Of a stretch of 64,000 bases of DNA, positions 1-8,165 are shown piece by piece. Position 1 is the stretch's first letter. Each line of letters begins with the position of its first letter. Source of the DNA: an uncultured Alistipes sp. (GTDB lineage: Bacteria > Bacteroidota > Bacteroidia > Bacteroidales > Rikenellaceae); the NCBI GenBank assembly GCA_947629705.1, contig CANREN010000001.1, positions 185,540-249,539 of the forward strand. Direction: 5' to 3'. The position numbers were made by a program, and so were the translations under genes. The notes under the pieces were generated by a model that saw only the letters and a program-made list of their open reading frames with translations, was not told the DNA's origin and did not search any database.

Positions 1-623
1 ATGACGGCAACGACGACCGCCATCATCAGAAACTGGTAAAGATTGTACCAACTCTGCACGAAAACCGCGTCGAGCCGCGACATGATGAATTTGTCGTAAA
101 GGCCGCTCACGGCGCCCGTCAACGCCGAAAGGGCTACGAACCAGATCCAACGGTTATGCACGAAATCGACCCCCTCGCGACGGCTCGACCGGCTCAACAG
201 AAAGAGCGAAATCATGGCCAGCAGCACACCGATCCATTGATAGCCGTTCAGCCGTTCGCCGAATACCAGCATCGCGCCGACCAGCACCATCACCGGACGG
301 GTCGCATTGATCGGGCCGACGATCGTGATGGGCAGCTGTTTCATGCCGTAATAGCCGAAAATCCAGGATGTCAGTACGATGACGGATTTGAGTACGACCA
401 GTCCATGCGCATACGGCGTTCCGGGTTCGGTCTCCAAGACAGTCCCGTCGAACCAGCCGAGATGCCACACCGAAGAGACGACCGCCGGAAGAAAAATCAA
501 GGTCGAGAACAACGTATTGAGCAGCAATACGGGCAGGACGGCATTATCCGTGAGCGATCTCTTTTTGGCAGCATCGTATAAACCGAGCAACGCTGCCGAA
601 GCGAATGCCAGCGTGAGCCACAT
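1..623 (-). CDS. EamA/DMT-family membrane transporter (partial, C-terminus outside window)
   Basis: I translated this frame directly from the minus strand. It opens MWLTLAFASAALLG and runs 207 codons to the window edge without a stop, so the C-terminal third is missing. The protein is almost wholly hydrophobic, with about six membrane segments visible. The segment PITIVGPINATRPVMVLVGAML followed by an FGERL turn and another helix is typical of EamA-type drug/metabolite transporters. Substrate cannot be read from sequence. The start at 623 is the first in-frame ATG after an upstream stop; there is no Shine-Dalgarno sequence. It lies downstream of lysA on the same strand but beyond a terminator-like hairpin, so it is probably a separate transcript. 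Confidence 0.8.
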   Translation of the reverse strand, partial: MWLTLAFASAALLGLYDAAKKRSLTDNAVLPVLLLNTLFSTLIFLPAVVSSVWHLGWFDGTVLETEPGTPYAHGLVVLKSVIVLTSWIFGYYGMKQLPITIVGPINATRPVMVLVGAMLVFGERLNGYQWIGVLLAMISLFLLSRSSRREGVDFVHNRWIWFVALSALTGAVSGLYDKFIMSRLDAVFVQSWYNLYQFLMMAVVVAV

Positions 624-673
624 GGTGGAATCGAAAATGAAAAATCAAGGATTCAAAATCACCCATACATGGT

Positions 674-726
674 AAAAAATTCGGGACTCCGAAAAACATG
701 ATTCGGCAGGTCCCCGAAATTTTTCA
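674..726 (-). terminator. Probable terminator of lysA
   Basis: An imperfect inverted repeat pairs ATTCGGG (about 679-685) with CCCCGAAAT (about 712-720). On the minus strand the hairpin is followed by a run of six T. It sits just past the lysA stop codon. Confidence 0.6.
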
Positions 727-743
727 CTTCTCATGTTTAATTT

Positions 744-1907
744 CTACAACTCGTCGCTGTAAACGGCTCCGGGAAGATCATGGAGATTGTAGCGCGAGGC
801 CATCGACATGCCGTAGGCCCCGGCGGATTTGATCGTCAGCAGGTCGCCGCGGCGCGTCTTGCGCAGGCTGACGTTCTCGTCGAAAACGTCCGTCGATTCG
901 CAGGCCGTGCCCACGACCGTATATTTTTCGCTGGGAGCCTCCTCCTCGCGGGCCGTAATGTTCTCGATATTGTGGTACGCGCCGTACATTGCCGGGCGGA
1001 CCAGCTCGGTCATCGAAGCATCGACGATCACCAGTTTGCGGCCCGTGGCGGTGGTCTTGTTGAACAGCACCGTCGTGATCAGCTCGCCGCATTCGGCGAC
1101 GATCGAACGCCCGAACTCGAAGTGAACCTCGCGGTCGCCGATGCGCAGGTGGTTGTGGACGATCGAGAACAACGACGCGAAATTGGGGATCGGCTCGTTC
1201 TCGGGAACGTCGTAGTTGACGCCCAGACCGCCGCCCACATCGACGAAGCGGAACTTGCAGCCTATCTTTTCGAGATTCTCGACGATGACGTTAACCTTGT
1301 TGCACATGTTCTCGAAGACGTGCAGCTCGCGGATCTGCGATCCGATATGCAGGTGCAGGCCGATGATATTGATATGCTTGAACGCCCGGATCTCCGCGGC
1401 GTGTTCGAGCACCTCTTCGTAGGAGATGCCGAACTTGCTGTCGGCCTGGCCCGTGTCGATACAATGGTTGGTCTTGGGGTCGATATCGGGGTTGATGCGC
1501 AGCGCAATGTCGGTTACCTTGCCCATCTCGGCCGAGAAAGCGTCAACGAGCGCCAGCTCCTGAATCGACTCGCAGTTGATGGCGAGGATATTCTGTTCGA
1601 TGGCGTATTTCAGCTCCTTGTCGCGTTTGCCCGCGCCGGCATAGACGATGCCCTTGGGATCGAAACCCGCCTCGACGGCCTTGCGGAGCTCGTTGCCCGA
1701 AGCGCAGTCGATGCCCAGTCCGTATTCGCGGATGATGGCCAGCAGGTGGTCGTCGTAGTTGGCCTTGATGGCGTAATGTACCTTATAACCGTACTTTTTC
1801 GACTCGTAGACGACGCTTTCGAGTGTCTGGCGCAGCAGCGCCGTGTCATAAAGGTAAAAGGGGGTTTCATAGTCCCGGAGCCTGGATGCGATTTGTCTGC
1901 TTAACAT
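744..1907 (-). CDS. lysA: Diaminopimelate decarboxylase
   Basis: Catalyses the last step of lysine synthesis, decarboxylating meso-diaminopimelate to L-lysine with pyridoxal phosphate; cytosolic. The 387-residue product has the alanine-racemase-like barrel with the PLP lysine in VHYAIKAN near the N-terminus, the HIGSQI segment, a GGGLGVNY phosphate-binding loop, and the C-terminal sheet domain with ACESTDVF (cysteine of the partner active site) and SAGAYGMSM. Length fits the family. An ATG at 1934 would add nine residues, but a promoter box at 1932-1939 overlaps it, so the ATG at 1907 (MLSRQIAS) is preferred. Transcribed divergently from lepA. The other lysine-pathway gene in the window, dapB, is 42 kb away. 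Confidence 0.93.
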   Translation of the reverse strand: MLSRQIASRLRDYETPFYLYDTALLRQTLESVVYESKKYGYKVHYAIKANYDDHLLAIIREYGLGIDCASGNELRKAVEAGFDPKGIVYAGAGKRDKELKYAIEQNILAINCESIQELALVDAFSAEMGKVTDIALRINPDIDPKTNHCIDTGQADSKFGISYEEVLEHAAEIRAFKHINIIGLHLHIGSQIRELHVFENMCNKVNVIVENLEKIGCKFRFVDVGGGLGVNYDVPENEPIPNFASLFSIVHNHLRIGDREVHFEFGRSIVAECGELITTVLFNKTTATGRKLVIVDASMTELVRPAMYGAYHNIENITAREEEAPSEKYTVVGTACESTDVFDENVSLRKTRRGDLLTIKSAGAYGMSMASRYNLHDLPGAVYSDEL

Positions 1908-1931
1908 CTTGATCCTAATTTGTTGAGGCTG

Positions 1932-1939
1932 CAAATATA
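1932..1939 (-). promoter_or_regulatory. -7 box of lysA promoter (TATATTTG)
   Basis: Perfect match to Bacteroidota TAnnTTTG on the minus strand, 25 bases before the chosen lysA ATG. It rules out the longer lysA start. No clear -33 TTTG was seen. Confidence 0.75.
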
Positions 1940-1995
1940 AGCAATGTGCGTCATTCCGGCAAATCGGGGGCTTCCCATATATTCAAAAATTTGCG

Positions 1996-2003
1996 TATAT
2001 TTG
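1996..2003 (+). promoter_or_regulatory. -7 box of lepA promoter (TATATTTG)
   Basis: Perfect TAnnTTTG match 20 bases before the lepA ATG. Together with the lysA box it forms a compact divergent promoter region of about 60 bp. Confidence 0.75.
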
Positions 2004-2023
2004 CGACAGATTTTACCTTGTCT

Positions 2024-3814
2024 ATGAAAAACATCCGCAATTTCTGCATCATAGCCCATATCGACCACGGCAAATCGACCCTCGCCGACCGCCTGTTGGA
2101 AAAGACCAACACGCTCAACCAGCGCGAAATGCAGGCGCAGGTGCTCGACGATATGGAACTCGAACGCGAAAAGGGCATCACCATCAAGAGCCACGCCATC
2201 CAGATGGAGTACACGGCGCACGACGGCCAATGCTATACGCTCAATCTGATCGATACGCCGGGGCACGTCGACTTCTCCTACGAGGTTTCGCGCGCCATTG
2301 CGTCGTGCGAAGGCGCCTTATTGGTCGTCGACGCCACGCAAGGCATTCAGGCGCAAACCATCTCGAACCTCTATTTGGCCGTCGCCCACGACCTGGCCAT
2401 CATCCCTGTGCTGAACAAAATCGACATGGATTCGGCCATGATCGACGAGGTGAAAGACCAGGTCATCGACCTGATCGGCTGCAAGGAGGAGGAGATGCTG
2501 CTCGCTTCCGGAAAGACCGGCGCCGGTGTCGAAGAGATTCTGGAAGCGATCGTACAGCGGATTCCGGCACCGCAAGGCGATGAAAACGCTCCTTTGCAGG
2601 CCTTGATTTTCGATTCGGTATTCAATCCGTTTCGGGGAATCATCGCTTACTACCGCGTTTTCAACGGTTCGATCCACAAAGGCGAGCACGTCAAGTTTTT
2701 CAACACGGGAAGCGAATACGATGCCGACGAAGTGGGCGTGCTGAAGCTCAAGATGCAGCCGCGCGACGCGATCCATGTCGGCGACGTAGGGTATATCTGT
2801 TCGGGGATCAAAACTTCGGCGGACGTGAAGGTCGGAGACACGATCACCTCGGTGGCCCGTCCCGCCCGGGAGGCCATCGCCGGATTCGAGGATGTCAAGC
2901 CGATGGTCTTCGCCGGTGTCTATCCGGTCGAAGCCGATCAATACGAGGATCTGCGCGCTTCGCTCGAGAAATTGCAGTTGAACGATGCGTCGCTCACGTT
3001 CGAACCGGAAAGTTCGCTGGCCCTGGGATTCGGATTCCGTTGCGGATTCCTCGGGCTGCTGCACATGGAGATCATTCAGGAGCGGCTCTACCGCGAGTTC
3101 GACATGGATGTCATCACCACCGTGCCCAACGTATCCTATCGCATCACCACCACGCAGGGCGAGGAGCTGGAAGTCCACAATCCGTCGGGGCTGCCGGAGA
3201 TCACCAAAATCGCCAAAATCGAAGAACCTTGCATTCTGGCCCAGATCATCACCAAGAGCGAGTTCCTGGGCAATGTCATCAAACTCTGCATCGACAAACG
3301 CGGCGCGATGAAGAACCAGACATTCATCGCACAGGATCGGGTAGAGGTCAATTTCGACATGCCGTTATCGGAGATCGTGTTCGATTTCTACGACAAGCTG
3401 AAAAGCATTTCGAAAGGGTATGCTTCGTTCGACTATCATCGCACGGGCTACCAGCTTTCGAAACTGGCCAAATTGGACATTCTGTTGAACGGAGAGCCGG
3501 TCGATGCGCTTTCGTCGCTCATCTATGCGGAGCATGCCTACGATTTCGGCCGCAAAATGTGCGAAAAGTTGAAAGAGCTGATTCCGCGCCAACAGTTCGA
3601 CATCGCCATCCAGGCGGCCATCGGCGCAAAGATCATCGCCCGCGAGACGGTCAAGGCCGTCCGCAAGGACGTAACGGCCAAATGTTACGGCGGCGACATC
3701 TCCCGCAAACGCAAGCTGCTCGAAAAGCAGAAAAAGGGCAAAAAACGGATGCGTCAGATCGGCAACGTCCAAGTGCCCCAGTCGGCCTTCCTCGCCGTAC
3801 TGAAAATGGATTGA
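2024..3814 (+). CDS. lepA: Elongation factor 4 (LepA), ribosome back-translocase GTPase
   Basis: Ribosome-associated GTPase of the EF-G/LepA family. At 596 residues it matches the usual length. The N-terminus reads [19 protein letters not shown] (G1 P-loop), followed by the EKGITIKS switch I region, DTPGHVDF (G3), and NKIDM (G4). The LepA-specific C-terminus is present, with the lysine/arginine-rich [23 protein letters not shown] segment. The open frame extends upstream to 1946, but that stretch spans the promoter, so the ATG at 2024 is the start. Seven bases separate it from the downstream acyl-CoA ligase gene, suggesting co-transcription. Confidence 0.97.
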   Translation: MKNIRNFCIIAHIDHGKSTLADRLLEKTNTLNQREMQAQVLDDMELEREKGITIKSHAIQMEYTAHDGQCYTLNLIDTPGHVDFSYEVSRAIASCEGALLVVDATQGIQAQTISNLYLAVAHDLAIIPVLNKIDMDSAMIDEVKDQVIDLIGCKEEEMLLASGKTGAGVEEILEAIVQRIPAPQGDENAPLQALIFDSVFNPFRGIIAYYRVFNGSIHKGEHVKFFNTGSEYDADEVGVLKLKMQPRDAIHVGDVGYICSGIKTSADVKVGDTITSVARPAREAIAGFEDVKPMVFAGVYPVEADQYEDLRASLEKLQLNDASLTFEPESSLALGFGFRCGFLGLLHMEIIQERLYREFDMDVITTVPNVSYRITTTQGEELEVHNPSGLPEITKIAKIEEPCILAQIITKSEFLGNVIKLCIDKRGAMKNQTFIAQDRVEVNFDMPLSEIVFDFYDKLKSISKGYASFDYHRTGYQLSKLAKLDILLNGEPVDALSSLIYAEHAYDFGRKMCEKLKELIPRQQFDIAIQAAIGAKIIARETVKAVRKDVTAKCYGGDISRKRKLLEKQKKGKKRMRQIGNVQVPQSAFLAVLKMD

Positions 3815-3821
3815 CACGTTC

Positions 3822-5735
3822 ATGAAAAAGACCCTGATCGATCTGTTCGAATCCTCCGTCGCGAAGTACGGAGACAAAACGTTCCTATTAGAGAAACGCC
3901 ATCATCGTTTCGAACCCACGACCTATGCCGAAACCCGCGAAGAGGCGATTGAAGTCGGCGCAGGTTTGGCGGCATCGGGCATCGAACCGGGCGACAAAAT
4001 CGCCATTCTCTCCGAAGGATGCAACGCATGGATCATCTCCGAACTGGGGCTGTTTTACGCGGGTGCCGTCAGCGTCCCGTTATCCGTCAAATTGGAGGAG
4101 TCGAACGACCTGCTGTTCCGTCTGCGCCATGCCGAAGCAAAGGCCCTCTTCGTATCGAAACAGCAGCTGGCCAAGATTCGCCGGATCCGCGCCGAGCTGC
4201 CCGAAATAAAGCACATTATCGTTTTCGGCTCCATTCCGCTCGAAGCGGGCGAAACGGCCTACGGCACCCTCAAACGTCTCGGACGCGAATATCTCGCAGA
4301 TCATCGTACCGAATTTCTGACAATCGGACAGGCGATCGAAAACGACACCTATGCGACCATCACCTACACGTCGGGAACGACCTCCGACCCCAAGGGCGTG
4401 ATTCTGACCCATCGCAACTACACGGCCAACGTCGAACAGGCGCTTTCGCGGGTCAGCATTCCGTCGTGGTTCCGGACGCTGATCATCCTGCCGTTGGATC
4501 ATTGTTTCGCCCACGTCGTCGGTTTTTATATCATGATCGCCTGCGGTGCGGCCGTCGCCACCGTACAGATCGGAGCGACGCCGATGGAGACCTTGAAACA
4601 CATTCCGGAGAATATCCGCGAAGTCCGGCCGCACTTTCTGCTCTCCGTTCCGGCATTAGCCAAAAATTTCCGCAAGAATATCGAGAAATCCATTCAGGCG
4701 AAAGGCCGCGCCGCGGAACGGCTTTTCCGATTCGCGCTGCGCGTCGCCTACGCCTACAATGCCGACGGATACAGCCGAGGAAAAGGCTGGCGCGGCCTGT
4801 TGAAACCGTTCGTCGCACGCTTCGACCGGCTCCTGTTCCGCAAGGTTCGGCAGGCATTCGGCGGCGAATTGCAATTTTTCGTCGGCGGGGGAGCGCTGCT
4901 CGACGCCGAGCTGCAACGGTTCTTCTACGCGATCGGCATACCGATGTATCAAGGCTACGGACTCTCCGAAGCGACGCCCGTGATCTCGACCAATTCGCCC
5001 CGCCGACATTGGCACCGGTTCGGATCGTCGGGCAAGATTCTGATCCCCTTGGAGTTGAAAATCATCGACGATGCAGGGCACGAAGTTCCGCACGGACAGC
5101 AGGGCGAAATCATCATCCGCGGCGAGAATGTCATGGCCGGCTACTGGAAGAACCCCGAGGCTACCGCCGAGACCGTGCGCGACGGGTGGCTGCATACGGG
5201 CGACAGGGGCTACGTTTCCGAAGATGAATTTCTGTACGTTCTCGGACGATTCAAGAGCCTGTTGATCGCTGCGGACGGCGAGAAATACAGTCCGGAAGGG
5301 ATGGAAGAGGCGATCGTCGACAAATCGCCTTACATTGCCCAGATTCTGATCCACAACAACCAATCGCCTTTCACCGGAGCTATCGTCGTGCCAGACGGGG
5401 AGGCGTTGAAGCGCGAACTGAACGCACGAGGCATTGCGCCGGAGCGACAGGCGCGGGCCGCCGTCGGAATCATCAGCGCCGAGATCGACCGTTATCGGGC
5501 CGGAGGCACCTTTGCAGGCGAATTTCCCGAGCGATGGCTGCCAACCGGTTTAGTCATCGTCGACGAGGCATTCACCGAACGGAACGGATTGGTCAACAGC
5601 ACGATGAAAATCGTGCGCAACAAAGTGGAGAGCCATTTTGCCGACCGGTTGAACTATCTCTATACGCCCGAAGGACGCAAACCGGATAATCCCGCAAATT
5701 TGGCCTCGCTCGAAAAAATACTGCACGGACGCTAA
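3822..5735 (+). CDS. Long-chain fatty acid-CoA ligase (AMP-forming, ANL superfamily)
   Basis: Predicted to activate a fatty acid with ATP and then CoA, through an acyl-adenylate. The 637-residue protein has the ANL core motifs in order: the phosphate-binding loop YTSGTTSDPKGV near residue 180, YQGYGLSEATPV near residue 375, and GWLHTGDRGY near residue 455 with the adenylate-binding Asp; the C-terminal lid follows, including a lysine-containing MKIVRNKV near the end. Family resemblance is to FadD/FAA1-type ligases rather than acetyl-CoA synthetase. It lies seven bases after lepA, so it is probably expressed from the lepA promoter. Exact chain-length preference cannot be told. Confidence 0.88.
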   Translation: MKKTLIDLFESSVAKYGDKTFLLEKRHHRFEPTTYAETREEAIEVGAGLAASGIEPGDKIAILSEGCNAWIISELGLFYAGAVSVPLSVKLEESNDLLFRLRHAEAKALFVSKQQLAKIRRIRAELPEIKHIIVFGSIPLEAGETAYGTLKRLGREYLADHRTEFLTIGQAIENDTYATITYTSGTTSDPKGVILTHRNYTANVEQALSRVSIPSWFRTLIILPLDHCFAHVVGFYIMIACGAAVATVQIGATPMETLKHIPENIREVRPHFLLSVPALAKNFRKNIEKSIQAKGRAAERLFRFALRVAYAYNADGYSRGKGWRGLLKPFVARFDRLLFRKVRQAFGGELQFFVGGGALLDAELQRFFYAIGIPMYQGYGLSEATPVISTNSPRRHWHRFGSSGKILIPLELKIIDDAGHEVPHGQQGEIIIRGENVMAGYWKNPEATAETVRDGWLHTGDRGYVSEDEFLYVLGRFKSLLIAADGEKYSPEGMEEAIVDKSPYIAQILIHNNQSPFTGAIVVPDGEALKRELNARGIAPERQARAAVGIISAEIDRYRAGGTFAGEFPERWLPTGLVIVDEAFTERNGLVNSTMKIVRNKVESHFADRLNYLYTPEGRKPDNPANLASLEKILHGR

Positions 5736-5751
5736 TTTTATCGCTCCGAAA

Positions 5752-5782
5752 CTTGAAAATTCCAAAAAGCAGTGTAACTTTG
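5752..5782 (+). promoter_or_regulatory. Promoter of tRNA-Gly (-33 CTTG, -7 TAACTTTG)
   Basis: The -7 box TAACTTTG at 5775-5782 is a perfect TAnnTTTG match. It is preceded by CTTG at 5752-5755 with exactly 19 bases between, the spacing expected for Bacteroidota. The tRNA begins 12 bases downstream. Confidence 0.8.
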
Positions 5783-5793
5783 CAGATCGAGAT

Positions 5794-5866
5794 GCGGAAA
5801 TAGCTCAGTCGGTAGAGCATCAGCTTCCCAAGCTGAGGGTCGCGGGTTCGAATCCCGTTTTCCGCT
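5794..5866 (+). tRNA. tRNA-Gly (anticodon CCC)
   Basis: A 73-base cloverleaf can be folded by eye. The acceptor GCGGAAA pairs with TTTCCGC, the D-arm is GCTC/GAGC, the anticodon stem TCAGC/GCTGA encloses loop TTCCCAA (anticodon CCC, reading GGG), and the T-arm has loop TTCGAAT with a G-T closing pair. The discriminator base is T, as usual for glycine tRNAs. CCA is not encoded. Its own promoter and terminator flank it. Confidence 0.93.
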
Positions 5867-5871
5867 CGCGG

Positions 5872-5920
5872 AAAGACAACGGATTGTAACGACCGTTACA
5901 ATCCGTTGTCTTTTGTTTTG
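5872..5920 (+). terminator. Strong intrinsic terminator after tRNA-Gly
   Basis: A perfect 20-bp inverted repeat (5872-5891 with 5894-5913) around a two-base centre, followed by TTTTGTTTT. It starts six bases after the tRNA. Confidence 0.9.
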
Positions 5921-5987
5921 CCCGAACATGCGTCCGAAATATCTCGACCTCCGCAAAACAATACGGAACATTTGTTCTTCACCGCAA

Positions 5988-6030
5988 TAAAAATATCCGA
6001 TCGATTTCGGAACGTGCCGAAACCGATCGG
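5988..6030 (-). terminator. Terminator of the holin-like/YtxH pair
   Basis: CCGATCG and TTCGG at 5997-6010 pair with CCGAA and CGATCGG at 6017-6030, with a two-base mismatch inside the stem. On the minus strand the hairpin runs into ATATTTTTATT. It lies about 35 bases past the stop of the 6064-6408 gene. Confidence 0.75.
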
Positions 6031-6063
6031 ATGCTCTCCGGCAGGGGACCGCTTTCGCGATTC

Positions 6064-6408
6064 CTATTCCGGCCTTTCGCGGAACATGTTCCACAATGCC
6101 CCGATCCAACGCAATTTATCCGCTACCCATTCGTATGCGTTCTGCACCTTTCGGGCCACTTCATAGATCGTTTCGAGGCGTTCACGCATCGCAGCGAGCG
6201 ATCTCCGCACGAGCAGGAAATAAACCGCTGCGGCAATCGCCGCAAACGCACCGCCGAGAATCGACGCCGACCAAACGACCGAATCCAAAACGACCGACAG
6301 CCATACGACTGCCGATACGATCAACAAAAGAATGGCTATTCCGGCCGCAGCGACGAACAGCAGCAGCGATACGAGGAGATGACCGCCGGATGATTTTTGC
6401 GTTGCCAT
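6064..6408 (-). CDS. Phage-holin-like small membrane protein (holin superfamily III type)
   Basis: A 114-residue protein with two long hydrophobic segments (about residues 12-37 and 46-66), a basic turn after LVRRS, then an amphipathic C-terminal helix ending in IGALWNMFRERPE. This layout matches the chromosomally encoded holin-like families (Phage_holin_3_6 type) common in Bacteroidota. Despite the name there is no phage context here; these proteins are usually inferred to act at the envelope, role unknown. Same strand and 24 bases after the YtxH-like gene, with a shared terminator, so the two form a small envelope operon. Confidence 0.7.
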   Translation of the reverse strand: MATQKSSGGHLLVSLLLFVAAAGIAILLLIVSAVVWLSVVLDSVVWSASILGGAFAAIAAAVYFLLVRRSLAAMRERLETIYEVARKVQNAYEWVADKLRWIGALWNMFRERPE

Positions 6409-6432
6409 GAGCGATCCGCGACTTACCTGTTT

Positions 6433-6642
6433 TTAATCCGCGCAGTCGCAGTGGCCGTTCTCGTCGCATTTGCAGCGGAGACGTTCGAACTCCTCCTTCA
6501 CCTTATCCATCTCGTCATCGACGAAATTCTTGATGCGGCGGCGCATTTCCGGGCCCGAATGGGGCGTAAAGAGGAGGGCGACCGCGGAGCCGATCAATGC
6601 ACCGCCGAGCAGCGATGCAACGACAATACCTGTGTGTTTCAT
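6433..6642 (-). CDS. YtxH-like small membrane protein with Cys-rich tail
   Basis: 69 residues. A glycine-rich transmembrane segment (about residues 5-26, VASLLGGALIGSAVALLFTPHSG) is followed by a charged helix with MRRRIKNFVDDEMDKVKEEFERL, the usual arrangement of YtxH-domain proteins. The unusual part is the tail, where Cys57, Cys59, Cys65 and Cys67 plus His64 form two CxC pairs in the last 13 residues, which could bind a metal. Function of the family is not established; stress-related envelope roles have been suggested for relatives. First gene of a two-gene operon with the holin-like gene. Confidence 0.7.
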   Translation of the reverse strand: MKHTGIVVASLLGGALIGSAVALLFTPHSGPEMRRRIKNFVDDEMDKVKEEFERLRCKCDENGHCDCAD

Positions 6643-6700
6643 AATCGAAAATGTTTATTGAAATTCGATCCGGAAAATACAAAGTCCGCGCCAAAATTCG

Positions 6701-6708
6701 TATCTTTG
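6701..6708 (+). promoter_or_regulatory. -7 box for the SLOG gene (TATCTTTG)
   Basis: Perfect TAnnTTTG match 14 bases before the ATG at 6723. It shows that the upstream extension of the open frame to 6651 is not translated. Confidence 0.7.
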
Positions 6709-6722
6709 TTCCTGTTATCGCT

Positions 6723-7241
6723 ATGGACACCGTACCTCTATCTTCGGCCGCTTGCGCCGCATTCACCGGACACCGCACCTACCGCCACGAAGCCGACGAG
6801 CTGCTGCGCCGAACGATAGCGATGCTTCATGCGGCCGGAATCCGCACCTTTTTGAGCGGGATGGCCGTAGGGTTCGATTTAGCCGCAGCCGAGGCCGTCT
6901 TGAGCTGCAAAGCGGCCCATGCAGACCTCCGATTGGTTGCCGTCGTCTCGTTTCGCGGACAGCAACAGCGATTTTCGGCCCATGACCGAGCCCGTTTCGA
7001 ACGAATCCTCGCCGAAGCGGACGAAACGCTCTTTCTCTCCGAATCCTATTCGCGCGGAAGCTATGCCATTCGCAACAACTATTTGATCGCCCATGCCGCC
7101 ACGCTCGTAACCTGGTACGACGGTACGGCGGGCGGAACCCGCTATACGGTCGAACGAGCACGGGCGCAAAATCGGAAACTGATCCATCTGCATCCGGCGA
7201 CCCCGCTCTCGGCCTATCCGGTTCCCGAATTGTTCCGATAA
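6723..7241 (+). CDS. SLOG-family protein (DUF1273/YpsA-like)
   Basis: 172 residues. The N-terminal AFTGHRTYR, then the LSGMAVGFDLAAAEAVL segment and the C-terminal VTWYDGTAGGTRYTVERA are hallmarks of the YpsA/DUF1273 group of the SLOG nucleotide-binding superfamily (Rossmann-like, related to DprA and LOG). The GMAxGxD loop is the expected ligand-binding site. The biological role is not known; SLOG relatives bind nucleotide-derived ligands. The start was chosen by the promoter box 14 bases upstream. It converges on the outer-membrane protein gene, sharing a bidirectional terminator. Confidence 0.8.
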   Translation: MDTVPLSSAACAAFTGHRTYRHEADELLRRTIAMLHAAGIRTFLSGMAVGFDLAAAEAVLSCKAAHADLRLVAVVSFRGQQQRFSAHDRARFERILAEADETLFLSESYSRGSYAIRNNYLIAHAATLVTWYDGTAGGTRYTVERARAQNRKLIHLHPATPLSAYPVPELFR

Positions 7242-7258
7242 GACCCTGACGAAACGAA

Positions 7259-7294
7259 AAAACCGCTCCGACTGCAAACGTCGGAGCGGTTTTC
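7259..7294. terminator. Bidirectional terminator between SLOG gene and outer-membrane protein gene
   Basis: AAAACCGCTCCGAC and GTCGGAGCGGTTTT pair perfectly (14 bp) around a 7-base loop. Each strand has a run of T after the stem, so it can serve both converging genes. Confidence 0.9.
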
Positions 7295-7320
7295 ATCGGT
7301 TTGCAGCCTAATAAGCGGCG

Positions 7321-8154
7321 CTACTTTCCCGCTTTGTCCTTCAACAGACGGACCGTTACCTGAAAATTGATCTGCGGATAGACCTTGAAATCCTTCAAGA
7401 ACTTATTCACATCGCTCAACTCTTCGCTGTTCGTATCCGAAATGTTGTTCGACACGATTTCGGGCTTGCCGTGGAACAAAGCACCCAATTCGAAACGGAA
7501 GCCCACCCGTCTCCGCGGAATGGCACGACCGAAGCCAATTCCTACATACGGCTTTACCGACCGCACCTTCAAATCGGCACTCACCGAACCGTCCGGGTTC
7601 ATCTTGGCTTCGACATCGCCGATCTCGACAGGAATATCCGATAGATTCACGCCACAGTCCGTAAGCTTCTGCATCGCGGCATCATCGAATCTACCGCTCA
7701 CGGTAATCAGCTTTCCCGTACCGAAATAGAGACCTGCCGAGATGAAGAACGAGGAGTTGCCCCGCCGGAACGGGGCGATATCGAACAGCAGATGCGCCGA
7801 GGTCATCTGCAATTCGGCTTTCAGGCCGAGTTCGACGTTCAGATCGGCCACTGACGTTGACGGATCGGGGATTTCCGACAAAATATCGGAGAAATCGAAA
7901 TCGTCATAGGTATAGCTGTAGCTGAACGGCGCTACCGAGAACCCTCCCCGCAACGAAATATGGCTCCAGAGCGGGGTAGCGACCGACGCACCGAAACCGA
8001 CCGTACCGGCATTCACGCCGACAGCGAAATTGCTGAACGGCCGACGCACCGGCAGCTCGCTGCGTTCTTTCGCCTGAACGAACGAAACCGAGCAGATCAT
8101 CGCGACCAGCCACACGCAGCAGGCCGTCTTCGAAAGAATGTTGGACTTGATCAT
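7321..8154 (-). CDS. Putative outer-membrane beta-barrel protein, function unknown
   Basis: 277 residues. Residues 1-28 form a signal peptide ending near SVSFVQA. The mature part consists of alternating polar/aromatic strands with glycine turns (NFAVGVNAGTVGFGASVATPL, then ISLRGGFSVAPFSYSY, and a final INFQVTVRLLKDKAGK), which is the pattern of a small outer-membrane barrel. No specific family or ligand was recognised. It follows the PPi-phosphofructokinase gene by 11 bases on the same strand, so the two are probably co-transcribed, though no functional link is obvious. Confidence 0.7.
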   Translation of the reverse strand: MIKSNILSKTACCVWLVAMICSVSFVQAKERSELPVRRPFSNFAVGVNAGTVGFGASVATPLWSHISLRGGFSVAPFSYSYTYDDFDFSDILSEIPDPSTSVADLNVELGLKAELQMTSAHLLFDIAPFRRGNSSFFISAGLYFGTGKLITVSGRFDDAAMQKLTDCGVNLSDIPVEIGDVEAKMNPDGSVSADLKVRSVKPYVGIGFGRAIPRRRVGFRFELGALFHGKPEIVSNNISDTNSEELSDVNKFLKDFKVYPQINFQVTVRLLKDKAGK

Positions 8155-8165
8155 AAACCGCAGAC

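Noticed and set aside
6064..6642. Prophage remnant suggested by the holin-like protein
   Set aside because: No other phage gene is nearby. Holin-like and YtxH genes of this kind are ordinary chromosomal envelope genes in the phylum.
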